Assembly: GCA_963765785.1 (NCBI GenBank)
Contig: CAVXXW010000010.1
Location: 15,192-79,191 of the forward strand
Source: AC-32 sp963765785
Lineage (GTDB): Bacteria; Actinomycetota; Thermoleophilia; Gaiellales; Gaiellaceae
DNA: 64,000 bases
Reading direction: 5' to 3'
How positions within the stretch are numbered: the first letter of the stretch is position 1; every line of letters begins with the position of its first letter. Shown in pieces: positions 1 to 9,768 of the stretch. Made by a program: the position numbers and the translations under genes. The notes beneath the pieces were generated by a model, which made no database searches, was not told the DNA's origin, and saw only the letters and a program-made list of their open reading frames with translations.

Positions 1-863
1 GTGTCGTGCAGGTGGATCCTGATCAGGTCGCCCGGCTTCATCATCAGGTCCCGGTTGAAGTCGGGGTTCACCGCCGCGAAGTTCGGAGCGTCGAACGTCC
101 CGGTGAAGAGCGGGTCGGCCGGAGCCTGCGAGACCCCGCTCTTGGTGACATACGCCCAGTTGATCGGCTCCTGTCCGCCGAGGACGAAGTTGTTGCAGGC
201 GGACGTGTTCAGCTGGCCGGTGTTCTGGTTGAGCGTCCGGCTGTCGATCGTCATCGCCGCGCAGTAGCGGTTCGCGGCGCAGCCGAAGCCCTCGAACTGC
301 GGGACGTAGCCCGGCCCGTAGAACTGGAGCTCCATGAAGGCGTTCCCCGGGTGCTTGCCGATGTAGTCCGGCAGGGCGGGGTTCGTCCCTACGAGGTTGT
401 TTGCGTCCGAGTCGGGCGTGCACGTCTTCGTGAACTCCGGTGCCGACTCGCTGTCGCAGAGCGTCAGCCCGAACCAGAAGGTCGGTCGGAGCTCGAAGTT
501 CCAGGTCCCGCCCGAACCGTCCTGCTTGGGCTTAGTCGACGGGTCGTCGGGGAGCCGGACCGTGTAGGTCATGTCGTTGCCCGAGCCGGCCTCGCCGGAC
601 TTGAACAGCAGCGACGGCTCGTCGTGGCCGACGTACTCGCCGTTGTGGTTGTCGTAGACGTCGGCGCAGAGCGACTTGACGCTCTGGCAGACCGGGTCGT
701 CGATGCCTCCCAGGCTCGTGGTCGGGTTGAACGAGACAGGGGTCGCCGGCTTCGCGGCCCCGGGGCTCAGGACGAGCGCCCCTCCCACAAGCGCGAGCAG
801 GATGACCGGACGGAGAAACGAGCGCGGGATCCCGCTCCTTCCACCCAGGCGGGGGTTCCTCAT
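1..863 (-). CDS. Secreted protein of unknown function, 3' end cut by window edge
   Basis: The frame runs from ATG at 863 to the window edge (287 residues seen, no stop). A GGAGG ribosome site lies just upstream. The N-terminus has basic residues, then a hydrophobic stretch (VILLALVGGALVLSPGAA), so it is a Sec signal peptide. The mature part is rich in Asp, Asn and Tyr with several Cys (VCQS, SLCADV, FGCAAN, SACNNF) that could form disulfides. It has phrases such as NPGNAFMELQFYGPGY-like (GNAFMELQFYGPGY) and IRIHLHD. I do not recognise a named domain. Long plus-strand frames over the same interval are shadows. Confidence 0.75.
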   Translation of the reverse strand, partial: MRNPRLGGRSGIPRSFLRPVILLALVGGALVLSPGAAKPATPVSFNPTTSLGGIDDPVCQSVKSLCADVYDNHNGEYVGHDEPSLLFKSGEAGSGNDMTYTVRLPDDPSTKPKQDGSGGTWNFELRPTFWFGLTLCDSESAPEFTKTCTPDSDANNLVGTNPALPDYIGKHPGNAFMELQFYGPGYVPQFEGFGCAANRYCAAMTIDSRTLNQNTGQLNTSACNNFVLGGQEPINWAYVTKSGVSQAPADPLFTGTFDAPNFAAVNPDFNRDLMMKPGDLIRIHLHD

Positions 864-1059
864 TGGGCCTCCTCTCGATTCGCGAGGGAGCGATGAGCGG
901 CTGGACGTGACCACCCGCCTGCCGACGGGACGAGCCCGAAGCGTGACGCCTCACCGCGCCGCCGCTGGAGGCACCCTCGCCGGGACTCGGCCCCGGTGCC
1001 TCCTCCTCTTGGACCGGGGAGTCTTGTAGGAGGCAGACGCCCGTGTCAAACGGGAGCCG

Positions 1060-2103
1060 TCAGGCCTCAGGGATCACGGCGATGCCGGGCAATTCCTTCC
1101 CCTCGAGCAGCTCGAGCGCCGCGCCGCCGCCGGTGGACGCCCACGAGACGCGGTCGAGCAGGCCGAGCTCGTTCAGCGCCCGGATCGAGTCCGCGCCGCC
1201 GACGACCGAGAACGCGTCCGAGCCGGCGACCGCCAGCGCGACCGCCGTCGTGCCCTCGGCGAAGGGAGGCCACTCGAAGACGCCCATCGGGCCGTTCCAG
1301 AAAATCGTCTTCGCCTCGCCGACCGCCTCGGCGAAGCGCTCGCGCGTCTCGGGGCCGATGTCGAGGCCGAGCCAGCCTTGCGGCAGCTCGTCGTACGGCA
1401 CGACCTCCCTCTCCGCGTCCGCCTCGAAGGCGCTCGCGGCGACGACGTCGGACGGCAGCTCGACCGGGAACGGCAGCGGCGAGGCCTCGCGCAGCTCCTC
1501 GGCCATCTTCCCGCCGACGAGCACGGTGTCGGCCTTGCCCCCGAGGTTCCGCAGCACGCCGAGCTTGTCCTCGACCTTCGCGCCGCCGGAGACGAGCACG
1601 AACGGGTGCTCGACCTCCCCGAGCAGCTTGCCCAGGTGCTCCAGCTCCTGCTCGAGCAGGAGGCCCGCGTAGGCGGGCAGCAGCTCCGCGACGCCGACCG
1701 TCGATGCGTGAGCGCGGTGCACCGAGCCAAACGCGTCCTCCACGAAGAGCTCGTACTCGTCGGCCAGCCGGCCGGCGAACTCGGGGTCGTTCTTCGTCTC
1801 GCCGGGGTCGAAGCGCGTGTTCTCGAGCACGTCGATCCGCTCGTCGGGGAGTAGCTCACGCAGCCGCCTCGCGACGGGCGTCATCGAGAAGGCGTGGTCG
1901 GACCCCTTCGGCCGCCCGAGGTGCGAGCAAACGGCGACCTCCTTCGCGTCGTGCTCGAGCAGGTACTTCAGCGTCGGGAGCGAGGCCCGGATGCGCGTGT
2001 CGTCGGCGACCCGGCCGTCGTCGAGCGGCACGTTCAGGTCAGCGCGCACCAGCACGCGCCTGCCGCCGACGTCGGCCTCCCGGACCGACCGGGGTCTACG
2101 CAC
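1060..2103 (-). CDS. pgk: Phosphoglycerate kinase
   Basis: Glycolytic enzyme that transfers the acyl phosphate of 1,3-bisphosphoglycerate to ADP in the cytoplasm. Visible motifs: RADLNVPLDDG near residue 20, SHLGRPKG near 60, the central SGGAKVEDK, and the C-terminal nucleotide-binding segments VVGGADS and STGGGAALELLEGK. At 347 residues it is shorter than the usual ~390, mostly through short loops; all key motifs are present. It starts at GTG 2103, overlapping the gapA stop by 8 bases, so the two genes are translationally coupled in a gapA-pgk operon. Confidence 0.95.
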   Translation of the reverse strand: MRRPRSVREADVGGRRVLVRADLNVPLDDGRVADDTRIRASLPTLKYLLEHDAKEVAVCSHLGRPKGSDHAFSMTPVARRLRELLPDERIDVLENTRFDPGETKNDPEFAGRLADEYELFVEDAFGSVHRAHASTVGVAELLPAYAGLLLEQELEHLGKLLGEVEHPFVLVSGGAKVEDKLGVLRNLGGKADTVLVGGKMAEELREASPLPFPVELPSDVVAASAFEADAEREVVPYDELPQGWLGLDIGPETRERFAEAVGEAKTIFWNGPMGVFEWPPFAEGTTAVALAVAGSDAFSVVGGADSIRALNELGLLDRVSWASTGGGAALELLEGKELPGIAVIPEA

Positions 2104-3121
2104 TCACCACGGCCGGGAGCGTCGCGCCGACCTTCGCAACGAGGTCGACCAGCCGGCACGAGTAGCCCCACTCGTTGTCGTACCAGCCGAACACCTTGAC
2201 GAGCGTCCCGCTCGCCATCGTCAGCTGGCTGTCGAAGATCGACGAGTAGGACGAGCGCTGGATGTCGGTCGAGACGAGCGGCTCGTCCGTGTAGCGGAGG
2301 ATGCCCTCGAACGGGCCGGTGTCCGCCTTCGAGCGGAACAGCTCGTTCACCTCGTCCTTTCCCGTCTCGCGGCCGACGCGGACGACGAGGTCGACGATCG
2401 AGCCCGTCGGCACCGGCGCGCGCATCGACATGCCGTCGACCTTGCCCTGGAGGTCCGGCATGACGACCCCGATCGCCTTGGCCGCGCCCGTCGAGGTCGG
2501 GATCAGGTTGATCGCCGCGGCGCGAGCCCGGCGCAGGTCCTCGTGCGGGAGATCGAGCACGCGCTGGTCGTTCGTGTACGCGTGGATCGTGGTCATGTAG
2601 CCCTGCTCGATCGTCAGCTCGTCGTGGAGGACCTTCGCGAGCGGCGCGACGCAGTTGGTGGTGCAGGAGGCGTTCGAGATCACGTCGTGCGACTCGGGGT
2701 CGTAGTCGTCGTCGTTGACGCCGAGCACGATCGTCACGTCCGGGCCCTTGGCGGGCGCCGAGATGATCACCTTCCGCGCGCCGCCGTCGAGGTGCTTCGC
2801 GGCGCCGTCGCGGTCGGTGAAGAAGCCGGTCGACTCGATCACGACGTCGATGCCGAGGTCGCCCCAGGGGAGATCGGCCGGGTCGCGCTCGGAGAGGAGC
2901 TTCAGCTCCTGGGCGCCGACGCGGATCGCGCCGTCACCGGCGGAGACCTGCTCGTCGAGCGTGCCGAGGACGGAGTCGTGCTTGAGCAGGTAGGCCATCG
3001 TCTCGACGTCGCCCAAGTCGTTCGCCGCGACGACCTCGAAGTCGCCCCCGCGCTGCAGGTGCGCCCGGAAGAAGTTGCGCCCGATGCGCCCGAACCCGTT
3101 GATCCCAACGCGAATAGCCAC
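2096..3121 (-). CDS. gapA: Glyceraldehyde-3-phosphate dehydrogenase (NAD-type, 341 aa)
   Basis: Oxidises glyceraldehyde-3-phosphate to 1,3-bisphosphoglycerate, the substrate of the next gene, pgk. The Rossmann motif INGFGRIGRNFFRA is at the N-terminus. The catalytic cysteine motif SNASCTTNCVAPLAK lies mid-protein, followed by NLIPTSTGAAKAIG, and the C-terminus has WYDNEWGYSCRLVDLV. The frame is open far upstream, but homology begins at GTG 3121 (VAIRVGING), which has AAAGGGAGGCGAG just before it. The stop overlaps the pgk start. Confidence 0.96.
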   Translation of the reverse strand: MAIRVGINGFGRIGRNFFRAHLQRGGDFEVVAANDLGDVETMAYLLKHDSVLGTLDEQVSAGDGAIRVGAQELKLLSERDPADLPWGDLGIDVVIESTGFFTDRDGAAKHLDGGARKVIISAPAKGPDVTIVLGVNDDDYDPESHDVISNASCTTNCVAPLAKVLHDELTIEQGYMTTIHAYTNDQRVLDLPHEDLRRARAAAINLIPTSTGAAKAIGVVMPDLQGKVDGMSMRAPVPTGSIVDLVVRVGRETGKDEVNELFRSKADTGPFEGILRYTDEPLVSTDIQRSSYSSIFDSQLTMASGTLVKVFGWYDNEWGYSCRLVDLVAKVGATLPAVVSA

Positions 3122-3208
3122 GATCTCGCCTCCCTTTGGTTTCTCGCCGTCGAGTCTATCGAGGGGCAGCGAGCGCCTTCCTCGGGGTTTTCGCTGAGAC
3201 TCTGGCTC

Positions 3209-3685
3209 ATGACCGTAGACGTGAGACCGCTCGGCGACGCCGAGCGGGAGTGGTCGAACGCCTTCCTGCTCGACAGCTGGGGCGGCGTCGTCGCTCGGCA
3301 ATGCGAACTCGTCGACCCGAGCGAGCTGCCCGGCTTCGTCGCGCTCGCCGACGGTGACCGCGTCGGCCTGGCGACCTACGCCGTCCGCGGCGACGAGTGC
3401 GAGCTCGTGACCATCGACAGCCTGCGCGAGGGAATCGGCGTCGGCCGCGCGCTGCTCGACGCCGTCCGCGACGCAGCCGTCGAAGCCGGCTGCCGGCGCC
3501 TGTGGCTGGTGACGACGAACGACAACGTCCGCGCGCTCAAGGTCTACCAACGCTGGGGCATGGACCTCGTCGCCTTCCGCCGAGACGCAATCGCGGAAGC
3601 ACGCAAGCTGAAGCCGTCGATCCCGGAACGAGGCGCGAACGGCATCCCGCTCGAGCACGAACTCGAGCTCGAGCTGATCCTCTGA
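3209..3685 (+). CDS. GNAT-family N-acetyltransferase
   Basis: 158-residue acetyl-CoA-dependent acyltransferase. The acetyl-CoA loop is EGIGVGRALLDAVRDAA, followed by the typical beta5/alpha4 segment RLWLVTTNDNVRALKVYQRWGM. It starts at ATG 3209; the longer open frame upstream is the shadow of gapA. It stands alone, divergent from gapA with about 90 bases between them, and ends at a perfect hairpin. The substrate cannot be told from sequence. Confidence 0.85.
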   Translation: MTVDVRPLGDAEREWSNAFLLDSWGGVVARQCELVDPSELPGFVALADGDRVGLATYAVRGDECELVTIDSLREGIGVGRALLDAVRDAAVEAGCRRLWLVTTNDNVRALKVYQRWGMDLVAFRRDAIAEARKLKPSIPERGANGIPLEHELELELIL

Positions 3686-3694
3686 AGGCGGCGC

Positions 3695-3718
3695 CTCGTC
3701 AGCGCGTTCGCTGACGAG
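3695..3718 (+). terminator. Hairpin after the acetyltransferase gene
   Basis: Perfect 10-bp inverted repeat CTCGTCAGCG/CGCTGACGAG with a 4-base loop, 9 bases after the GNAT stop. There is no clear T-tract, which is common in high-GC actinobacteria. Confidence 0.6.
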
Positions 3719-3765
3719 CTTAGAGCGCGTGCGGGCTTTCGCCCGTGCGCGCGTCTTATGCCCAA

Positions 3766-3799
3766 CCGGCCCGCCCTGGCCTCCGCCAGGGCGGGCCGG
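3766..3799. terminator. Strong 15-bp hairpin between convergent genes
   Basis: Perfect 15-bp stem (CCGGCCCGCCCTGGC and its complement) with a 4-base loop. It lies between the acetyltransferase and the end of whiA, where a bidirectional terminator is expected. The rest of 3,686-3,969 holds no convincing gene. Confidence 0.6.
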
Positions 3800-3969
3800 A
3801 GGGGAAGCTCCGAGGACGACCTCCCCCTCCGCATTGTCGCGCTCCGGACCTTGGCGACGGACGGGGTCTGAATCCATCGCCGGACGAGCGCGAACCCGCC
3901 GCTGAAGAGTATTACTCAACGAACGACCCAAAGACCACGGCGTTTGCAAAGTAGAAGGTCGAGGTTCTT

Positions 3970-4884
3970 CTACCGTCGCGCAATGCGCACGAGTGTCTGC
4001 AACCGGCGGTGCGCGGCCGACTTGCTGGCCGGCGGTTTGCAGCGCGCGCCAAGGTCGCGGAGCGAGAGCGACGGGTGCTTCAGCCGGAGGAGCGCGACCT
4101 CCCGGAGCGGCGGCGAGAGCTGCTCGAGCCGGCCGTCTCGCTGCAACCGGCGCACGGCCTCGAGCTGGAGGTGAGCCGCGCGGCCGGTCCGGACGAGGTT
4201 CGCGTGGTCGGCGTTCGCGAGGCGGTTCGCGCGCGCGCGCGTGAACCCGACAACGGCACGCTCCTGCAGCGCGAGCGCCGCCTCGCTGGCGCCGGCTGCC
4301 GCGAGCACGCCCGCGATCCGGTCGATCCCCTTCGCGTACGCAACCGCGTGGTCAGCACGTTCGGTCACCTTCAGCTCGCCGCCCTCCGCCGCGGCGGCGG
4401 CCGCGACCGCCTCCGCCCCCTCCCGCGTCTCGCTGCGCACCTCGAGGTGCGGCGAGGGCGGAGCGCTCACCGACCCCGACGCCAGCAGCGCGCCCCGCAC
4501 GTACGCCGCCCGGCAGCACGAGCGCGCGACCACGCGCCGCGGCGGCCGGTCGCGCGGCCGGAAACGCGAGTCCACGACGCCGGCGCGCTCCAGTACCGGC
4601 CCGGCGGCGGACTCGACGTGGAGCTGGTAACGGGTCTTGCGCCCGAAGGCGTGCCGCTGGTACGTCCGAATCTCCGAGCGGACGCCGAAGTCGCGCAGCA
4701 GCGAGAATGCGCGCCGGGCCGCGGCCGGGCTCGAGAGATCCAGATGGAGGCTGACCTCGCCGCGGCCGAGCAGGTGCAGCCGCCCGGCGAAGTGGAACAG
4801 TGCCGAGAGCTCCGCGAGCCGGTCGCACTCGCGCGCCGGCGCGATCCCGGCGAGCTCGGCACGGACGTCCTCAGAGAACGACAC
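3970..4884 (-). CDS. whiA: WhiA-type DNA-binding regulator (304 aa)
   Basis: WhiA is a conserved Gram-positive protein with a LAGLIDADG-like N-terminal fold and a C-terminal helix-turn-helix; in Streptomyces it works with WhiB in sporulation and division. Here the N-terminus is VSFSEDVRAELAGI, then FHFAGRLHLLGRG, CCRAAYVRGALLASGSVS, and a C-terminal HTH around LREVALLRLKHPSLSLRDLG. It starts at GTG 4884, inside the end of the upstream methyltransferase gene (14-base overlap). It is usually encoded near gap/pgk, as here. Confidence 0.92.
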   Translation of the reverse strand: MSFSEDVRAELAGIAPARECDRLAELSALFHFAGRLHLLGRGEVSLHLDLSSPAAARRAFSLLRDFGVRSEIRTYQRHAFGRKTRYQLHVESAAGPVLERAGVVDSRFRPRDRPPRRVVARSCCRAAYVRGALLASGSVSAPPSPHLEVRSETREGAEAVAAAAAAEGGELKVTERADHAVAYAKGIDRIAGVLAAAGASEAALALQERAVVGFTRARANRLANADHANLVRTGRAAHLQLEAVRRLQRDGRLEQLSPPLREVALLRLKHPSLSLRDLGARCKPPASKSAAHRRLQTLVRIARR

Positions 4885-5326
4885 CCTCGAGCTCCAACAG
4901 CCGGCGCTTGTAGCCGAGGCCGAGCGACCCGTACGAGCCGAGGCCGTCCGCGGCGACGACGCGGTGGCACGGCACGAAGAGCGCGAAGCGGTTCGCGGCG
5001 CACACGGAGCCGACCGCGCGCTGAGCGTTCGGGTGACCCGCCAGCGCCGCAACCTCGCCGTACGTGGCCGTCTCCCCGTATGGGATCGCACGCATCGCGC
5101 CGACCGCCGCACGCTGGAACGGCGTGCACCACTCCAGGTCGAGCTCAACGTCCTCGAACGCGTCCCTCGAGCCGACGAAGTAGCCGCGGACGCGATCGGC
5201 GAGCGCGTGCGTCCGGCGAGGGCTGGTCGTCCTGGCCGGCAGCTCGTGCCACACCACGACGCCGTCGGCCAGCACCAGCTCCCCGACCCCCCAACCGCGA
5301 ACCGCATAGGCGAACTGCTCGACCAT
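4871..5326 (-). CDS. ogt: Methylated-DNA--protein-cysteine methyltransferase (Ogt type)
   Basis: Suicide repair protein that takes the alkyl group from O6-alkylguanine onto its own cysteine. The active-site motif is FVPCHRVV. Upstream is the helix-turn-helix part WCTPFQRAAVGAMRAIPYGE, and then ATYGEVAALAGHPNAQRAVG. At 151 residues it is the single-domain form with a short N-terminal part. It overlaps the start of whiA by 14 bases, so both are probably one transcript. It is divergent from pruA with 24 bases between the starts. Confidence 0.93.
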   Translation of the reverse strand: MVEQFAYAVRGWGVGELVLADGVVVWHELPARTTSPRRTHALADRVRGYFVGSRDAFEDVELDLEWCTPFQRAAVGAMRAIPYGETATYGEVAALAGHPNAQRAVGSVCAANRFALFVPCHRVVAADGLGSYGSLGLGYKRRLLELEGVVL

Positions 5327-5350
5327 CGCCGGAATCGTAGAATCCCGGCG

Positions 5351-7017
<1,667 letters not shown>

Positions 7018-7021
<4 letters not shown>

Positions 7022-8433
7022 AGCGCGCCCTCTTCGTCAGCGTCACGGTCCTGCTCGTCGCTGCATCGGTGGCCACGGCGGCGCGGATCCGCGGGACGCG
7101 TGGACCGGACAAGCTCCAGGCGGTCAACGGCGTCCGCGACACGGTCACCTGCGGCGGCGGCTACGACGTGGCGACGGTGGACGCCTTCGACCACGTCGGG
7201 CCCGACTGCGAGGTGGTCACGCGGGAGACCTCGCGCGACCCGTACGCGAACACCGAGAGCGAGCACCAGACCGAGGTGGAGCCCGACTCGGCCGCCTTCG
7301 GCAAGAAGGTCGTCGCCGTCTTCCAGGTCGGCCGCGTCTTCGACGGCGGCGCGCGGAACATCGGCTTCGCGGTGTCACGCGACGCGGGCCGCACCTGGAC
7401 ACGAGGCTTCCTCAGCGGCCTGACCCCGCGCGTGAGCGACCCGTCCGTCGCCTACGACCGCCGGCACGCCACGTGGCTGGCCGCCTCGCTCGTCTTCTCG
7501 AAGACGAGCTCGTCGATCTCGGTCAACCGCTCGAGCGACGGCCGCCACTGGGGCGGGCCGATCAAGGCGGTCAGCACGAGCCCGGGGCTCGGGCAGGACA
7601 AGGAGTGGGTCGCCTGCGACAACTGGCCGCAGAGCCCGCACTACGGCACCTGCTACCTCAGCTACAGCGACGTGCTCACCGACCAGGTGGTCGCGCAGGT
7701 CTCGACCGACGGCGGGCGCACCTGGTCGACGGCGACGACCGCACCCGGCTTTCCGGGGCGCGCCGCGGTCGAAGGCGCCTTCGCTCCCGGTGTGCAGCCG
7801 CTCGTGCTGCCGAGCGGGCGGGCGCTGATCCCGTACTACGACGAGAACAAGCTCTCGACGCTGATCTCCGACGACGGCGGCGCGACCTGGACGGCGCAGG
7901 TCGCGATCGCGCCGTCGTCCTACCGCTCGCACCGGGGCCTGCGCGCCGCGCCGCTGCCGACCTCGGCCGTGAGCTCGGACGGCCGCGCCTACGTGGCGTG
8001 GGCCGACTGCTCCTTCCGCAGCGGCTGCCCCGGTAACGACATCCTCTACACGTCGACGACCGACGGCGTCGCCTGGACGCCGGTCACGCGGATTCCGACC
8101 GGCACCGGCGACGCCGAGCTGCCCGGGCTCGACGCCGACCCGACCCGCCCCGGACGGCTCGCGCTCACGTACTACGTCTTCCACGGCTCGTCGCTCGACG
8201 TCCGCTTCGTCTCGTCGTCCAACGCCGGCGCGAGCTGGACCAAGCCGCAGCTGCTCAACTCACGGCGCGTACCGATGAGCGGGATCGCGCGAACCTCGCT
8301 CGGCTCGATGGTCGGCGATTACATCTCGACGTCGTTTGCCGGCGGCCGGGCGGTGCCGGTGTTCGTGCTGGCGAGCGCGCCGACGGCGCAGTTGCACGAG
8401 GCCGCCTTCGCGACCTCGCTCCCAGTCCGCTAG
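7018..8433 (+). CDS. Secreted sialidase/BNR-repeat-like protein, probable CTG start
   Basis: About 471 residues. The N-terminus has a signal peptide (KRALFVSVTVLLVAASVATA), then RGTRGPDKLQAVNGVRDTV, a short repeat-like segment common in secreted Thermoleophilia proteins. The rest is a beta-propeller with Asp-box/BNR motifs: SRDAGRTWTRG, STDGGRTWSTA, SDDGGATWTAQ, SSNAGASWTKP. No ATG, GTG or TTG lies in frame before the signal peptide; a CTG at 7018 overlaps the pruA stop (CTGA), implying coupled translation. It may be an exo-sialidase or only a propeller binding protein. The stop shares CTAG with the convergent MFS gene. Confidence 0.82.
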
Positions 8434-9629
8434 GCCTCCGGCGGCAGCTCGACGAGCGCCGGGCCCCAGCCACGTGTCCGCGCCCGCAGCGAAATCCAGC
8501 CCGCGCAGGCCAGGGCAGGCAGCGCGAGGATCACGCCTGCGTAGCGGACGCCGAAGGAGCTCGCGATCAGCCCGTCCAGCAGGCTGGCGAATGGCCGCAG
8601 CCCGAGGAAGGCGACGCTCCAGAGCGCCATGATCCGGCCGCGCTGCCACGGCTCGACGCCGAGCTGGAGCCGCGACGTCGCGTGGGTGTTCGAGGCGAGG
8701 TAGCCGAAGCCGGCCACGAACAGCAGCGGCAGCGCCAGCCAGAGCCACGGTGAGAGCGAGAACGCGACGACGCCTCCGCCGAGCAGGAGCAGCGTCGTGA
8801 CCATCCGCCGTCGGCTCCCGCCCACCCTGCCGGCGACCACGAACCCGGCGGTGACCGCGCCCGCGCCGAACGCACCGATGATGTAGCCGGCCACCGTGTC
8901 TTTGTGCCCGAACGCATGCGCCCAGGCCGGCGCCAGCGTGTTGACCGGGTCGGACGCGAAGCCGACCGCGGCGACGATCACCAGGTAGACGACGAGCTGC
9001 GGCCGCTGCTGCAGCAGCTCGACGCTCGCCCGGAGCTGGCTCTTCGGACGCTCGACGAACTGTTGCAACTGCGGCCCGATCACGACCAGGGCGGCGATGA
9101 AGACCAGGTACGAGACGGCGTTCAGCCCGAAGGCGGCCGGGATGCCCAGGTACTCGACCGCCAGCGCCGCGGTCGCAGGGCCGATCGCGCGCGCGAGGTT
9201 GAACGTCATCGAGTTCAGCGCGACGGCGGTCGGCACCTCCGGCTCCTCGACGAGCTGCGTGATCAAGGCCTGCTGGGCCGGAGCGGAGAACGCGCTGACC
9301 ACGCCCAGCGCCAGCGCGTCGGCGATCACCACGGGCGTAGGGGCGAGGCCAAGCGCGGCCAGCACGCCGAGCCCGCCGGAGAGCACGATCGCGCAGCTCT
9401 GCGTCACGAGCAGCAGGCTCCGGCGGTTCCAGCGGTCCGAGGCGCCGCCGGCCCACGGCGCGAGCACGAGGATCGGGATGAACTGGGCGAAGTTGAGGAC
9501 GCCGAGCAGGAGCGCAGAGTGCGTCTGACGGAAGACGAGCAGCGACGCCGCGAGGTTCTGGAACCAGGTGCCGCTCGCGGAGAGCGCGTTGCCGGCGAAG
9601 TAGGGGCCGAACGTGCGCCGCCGCAGCAG
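8430..9629 (-). CDS. MFS efflux transporter (MFS_3/enterobactin-exporter-like), start uncertain
   Basis: About 399 residues with 10-12 hydrophobic segments. The first helices are read as FGPYFAGNALSASGTWFQNL and LGVLNFAQFIPILVLAPWAG, followed by the family's DRWNRRSLLLVTQ loop. A short version from GTG 9467 would lose the first helices. The frame is open back to a stop at 9747-9749, but between there and the first helix the only initiator-like codons are CTG 9629 and 9626. It lies downstream of uvrC on the same strand. The substrate is unknown. Confidence 0.8.
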   Translation of the reverse strand: MLRRRTFGPYFAGNALSASGTWFQNLAASLLVFRQTHSALLLGVLNFAQFIPILVLAPWAGGASDRWNRRSLLLVTQSCAIVLSGGLGVLAALGLAPTPVVIADALALGVVSAFSAPAQQALITQLVEEPEVPTAVALNSMTFNLARAIGPATAALAVEYLGIPAAFGLNAVSYLVFIAALVVIGPQLQQFVERPKSQLRASVELLQQRPQLVVYLVIVAAVGFASDPVNTLAPAWAHAFGHKDTVAGYIIGAFGAGAVTAGFVVAGRVGGSRRRMVTTLLLLGGGVVAFSLSPWLWLALPLLFVAGFGYLASNTHATSRLQLGVEPWQRGRIMALWSVAFLGLRPFASLLDGLIASSFGVRYAGVILALPALACAGWISLRARTRGWGPALVELPPEA

Positions 9630-9661
9630 CGCGAAGGCGGCGGCCGGCCCGACGCGAGCCG

Positions 9662-9688
9662 CTACGCCCGGCCTGCCTTGTGCAGCTG
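9662..9688 (-). repeat. Imperfect duplicate of the uvrC 3' end
   Basis: These 27 bases match the last codons and stop of uvrC (9,769-9,795) at 23 of 27 positions, in the same orientation. Together with the two-hairpin element between them, this looks like a local tandem duplication that received an insertion, or an insertion that copied its flank. Confidence 0.6.
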
Positions 9689-9743
9689 CGACGGCGTCGC
9701 TTGCGATGCCGCTAGAGGCCGTGGTGGCATTGCCGCCACGGCC
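9686..9743 (-). repeat. Two-hairpin dispersed element, copy 1
   Basis: On the minus strand there is a first hairpin with arms GGCCGTGG and CCACGGCC, then a second, GGCATCGCAAGCGACGCC, with one A-C mismatch in the stem. A closely similar 60-base sequence occurs at 13,697-13,756 within the end of hemQ. It resembles REP-type intergenic palindromes. Confidence 0.65.
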
Positions 9744-9768
9744 GTCCTACGCACCGTGGCCTCACCGG

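Noticed and set aside
6..896. 296-aa plus-strand open frame
   Set aside because: Arg/Val/Glu-rich composition typical of an antisense shadow in GC-rich DNA; the minus strand holds a well-formed secreted protein with a ribosome site.
1817..3208. 622-aa plus-strand frame leading into the acetyltransferase
   Set aside because: All but the last 158 codons are antisense to pgk and gapA; the GNAT homology begins at 3209.
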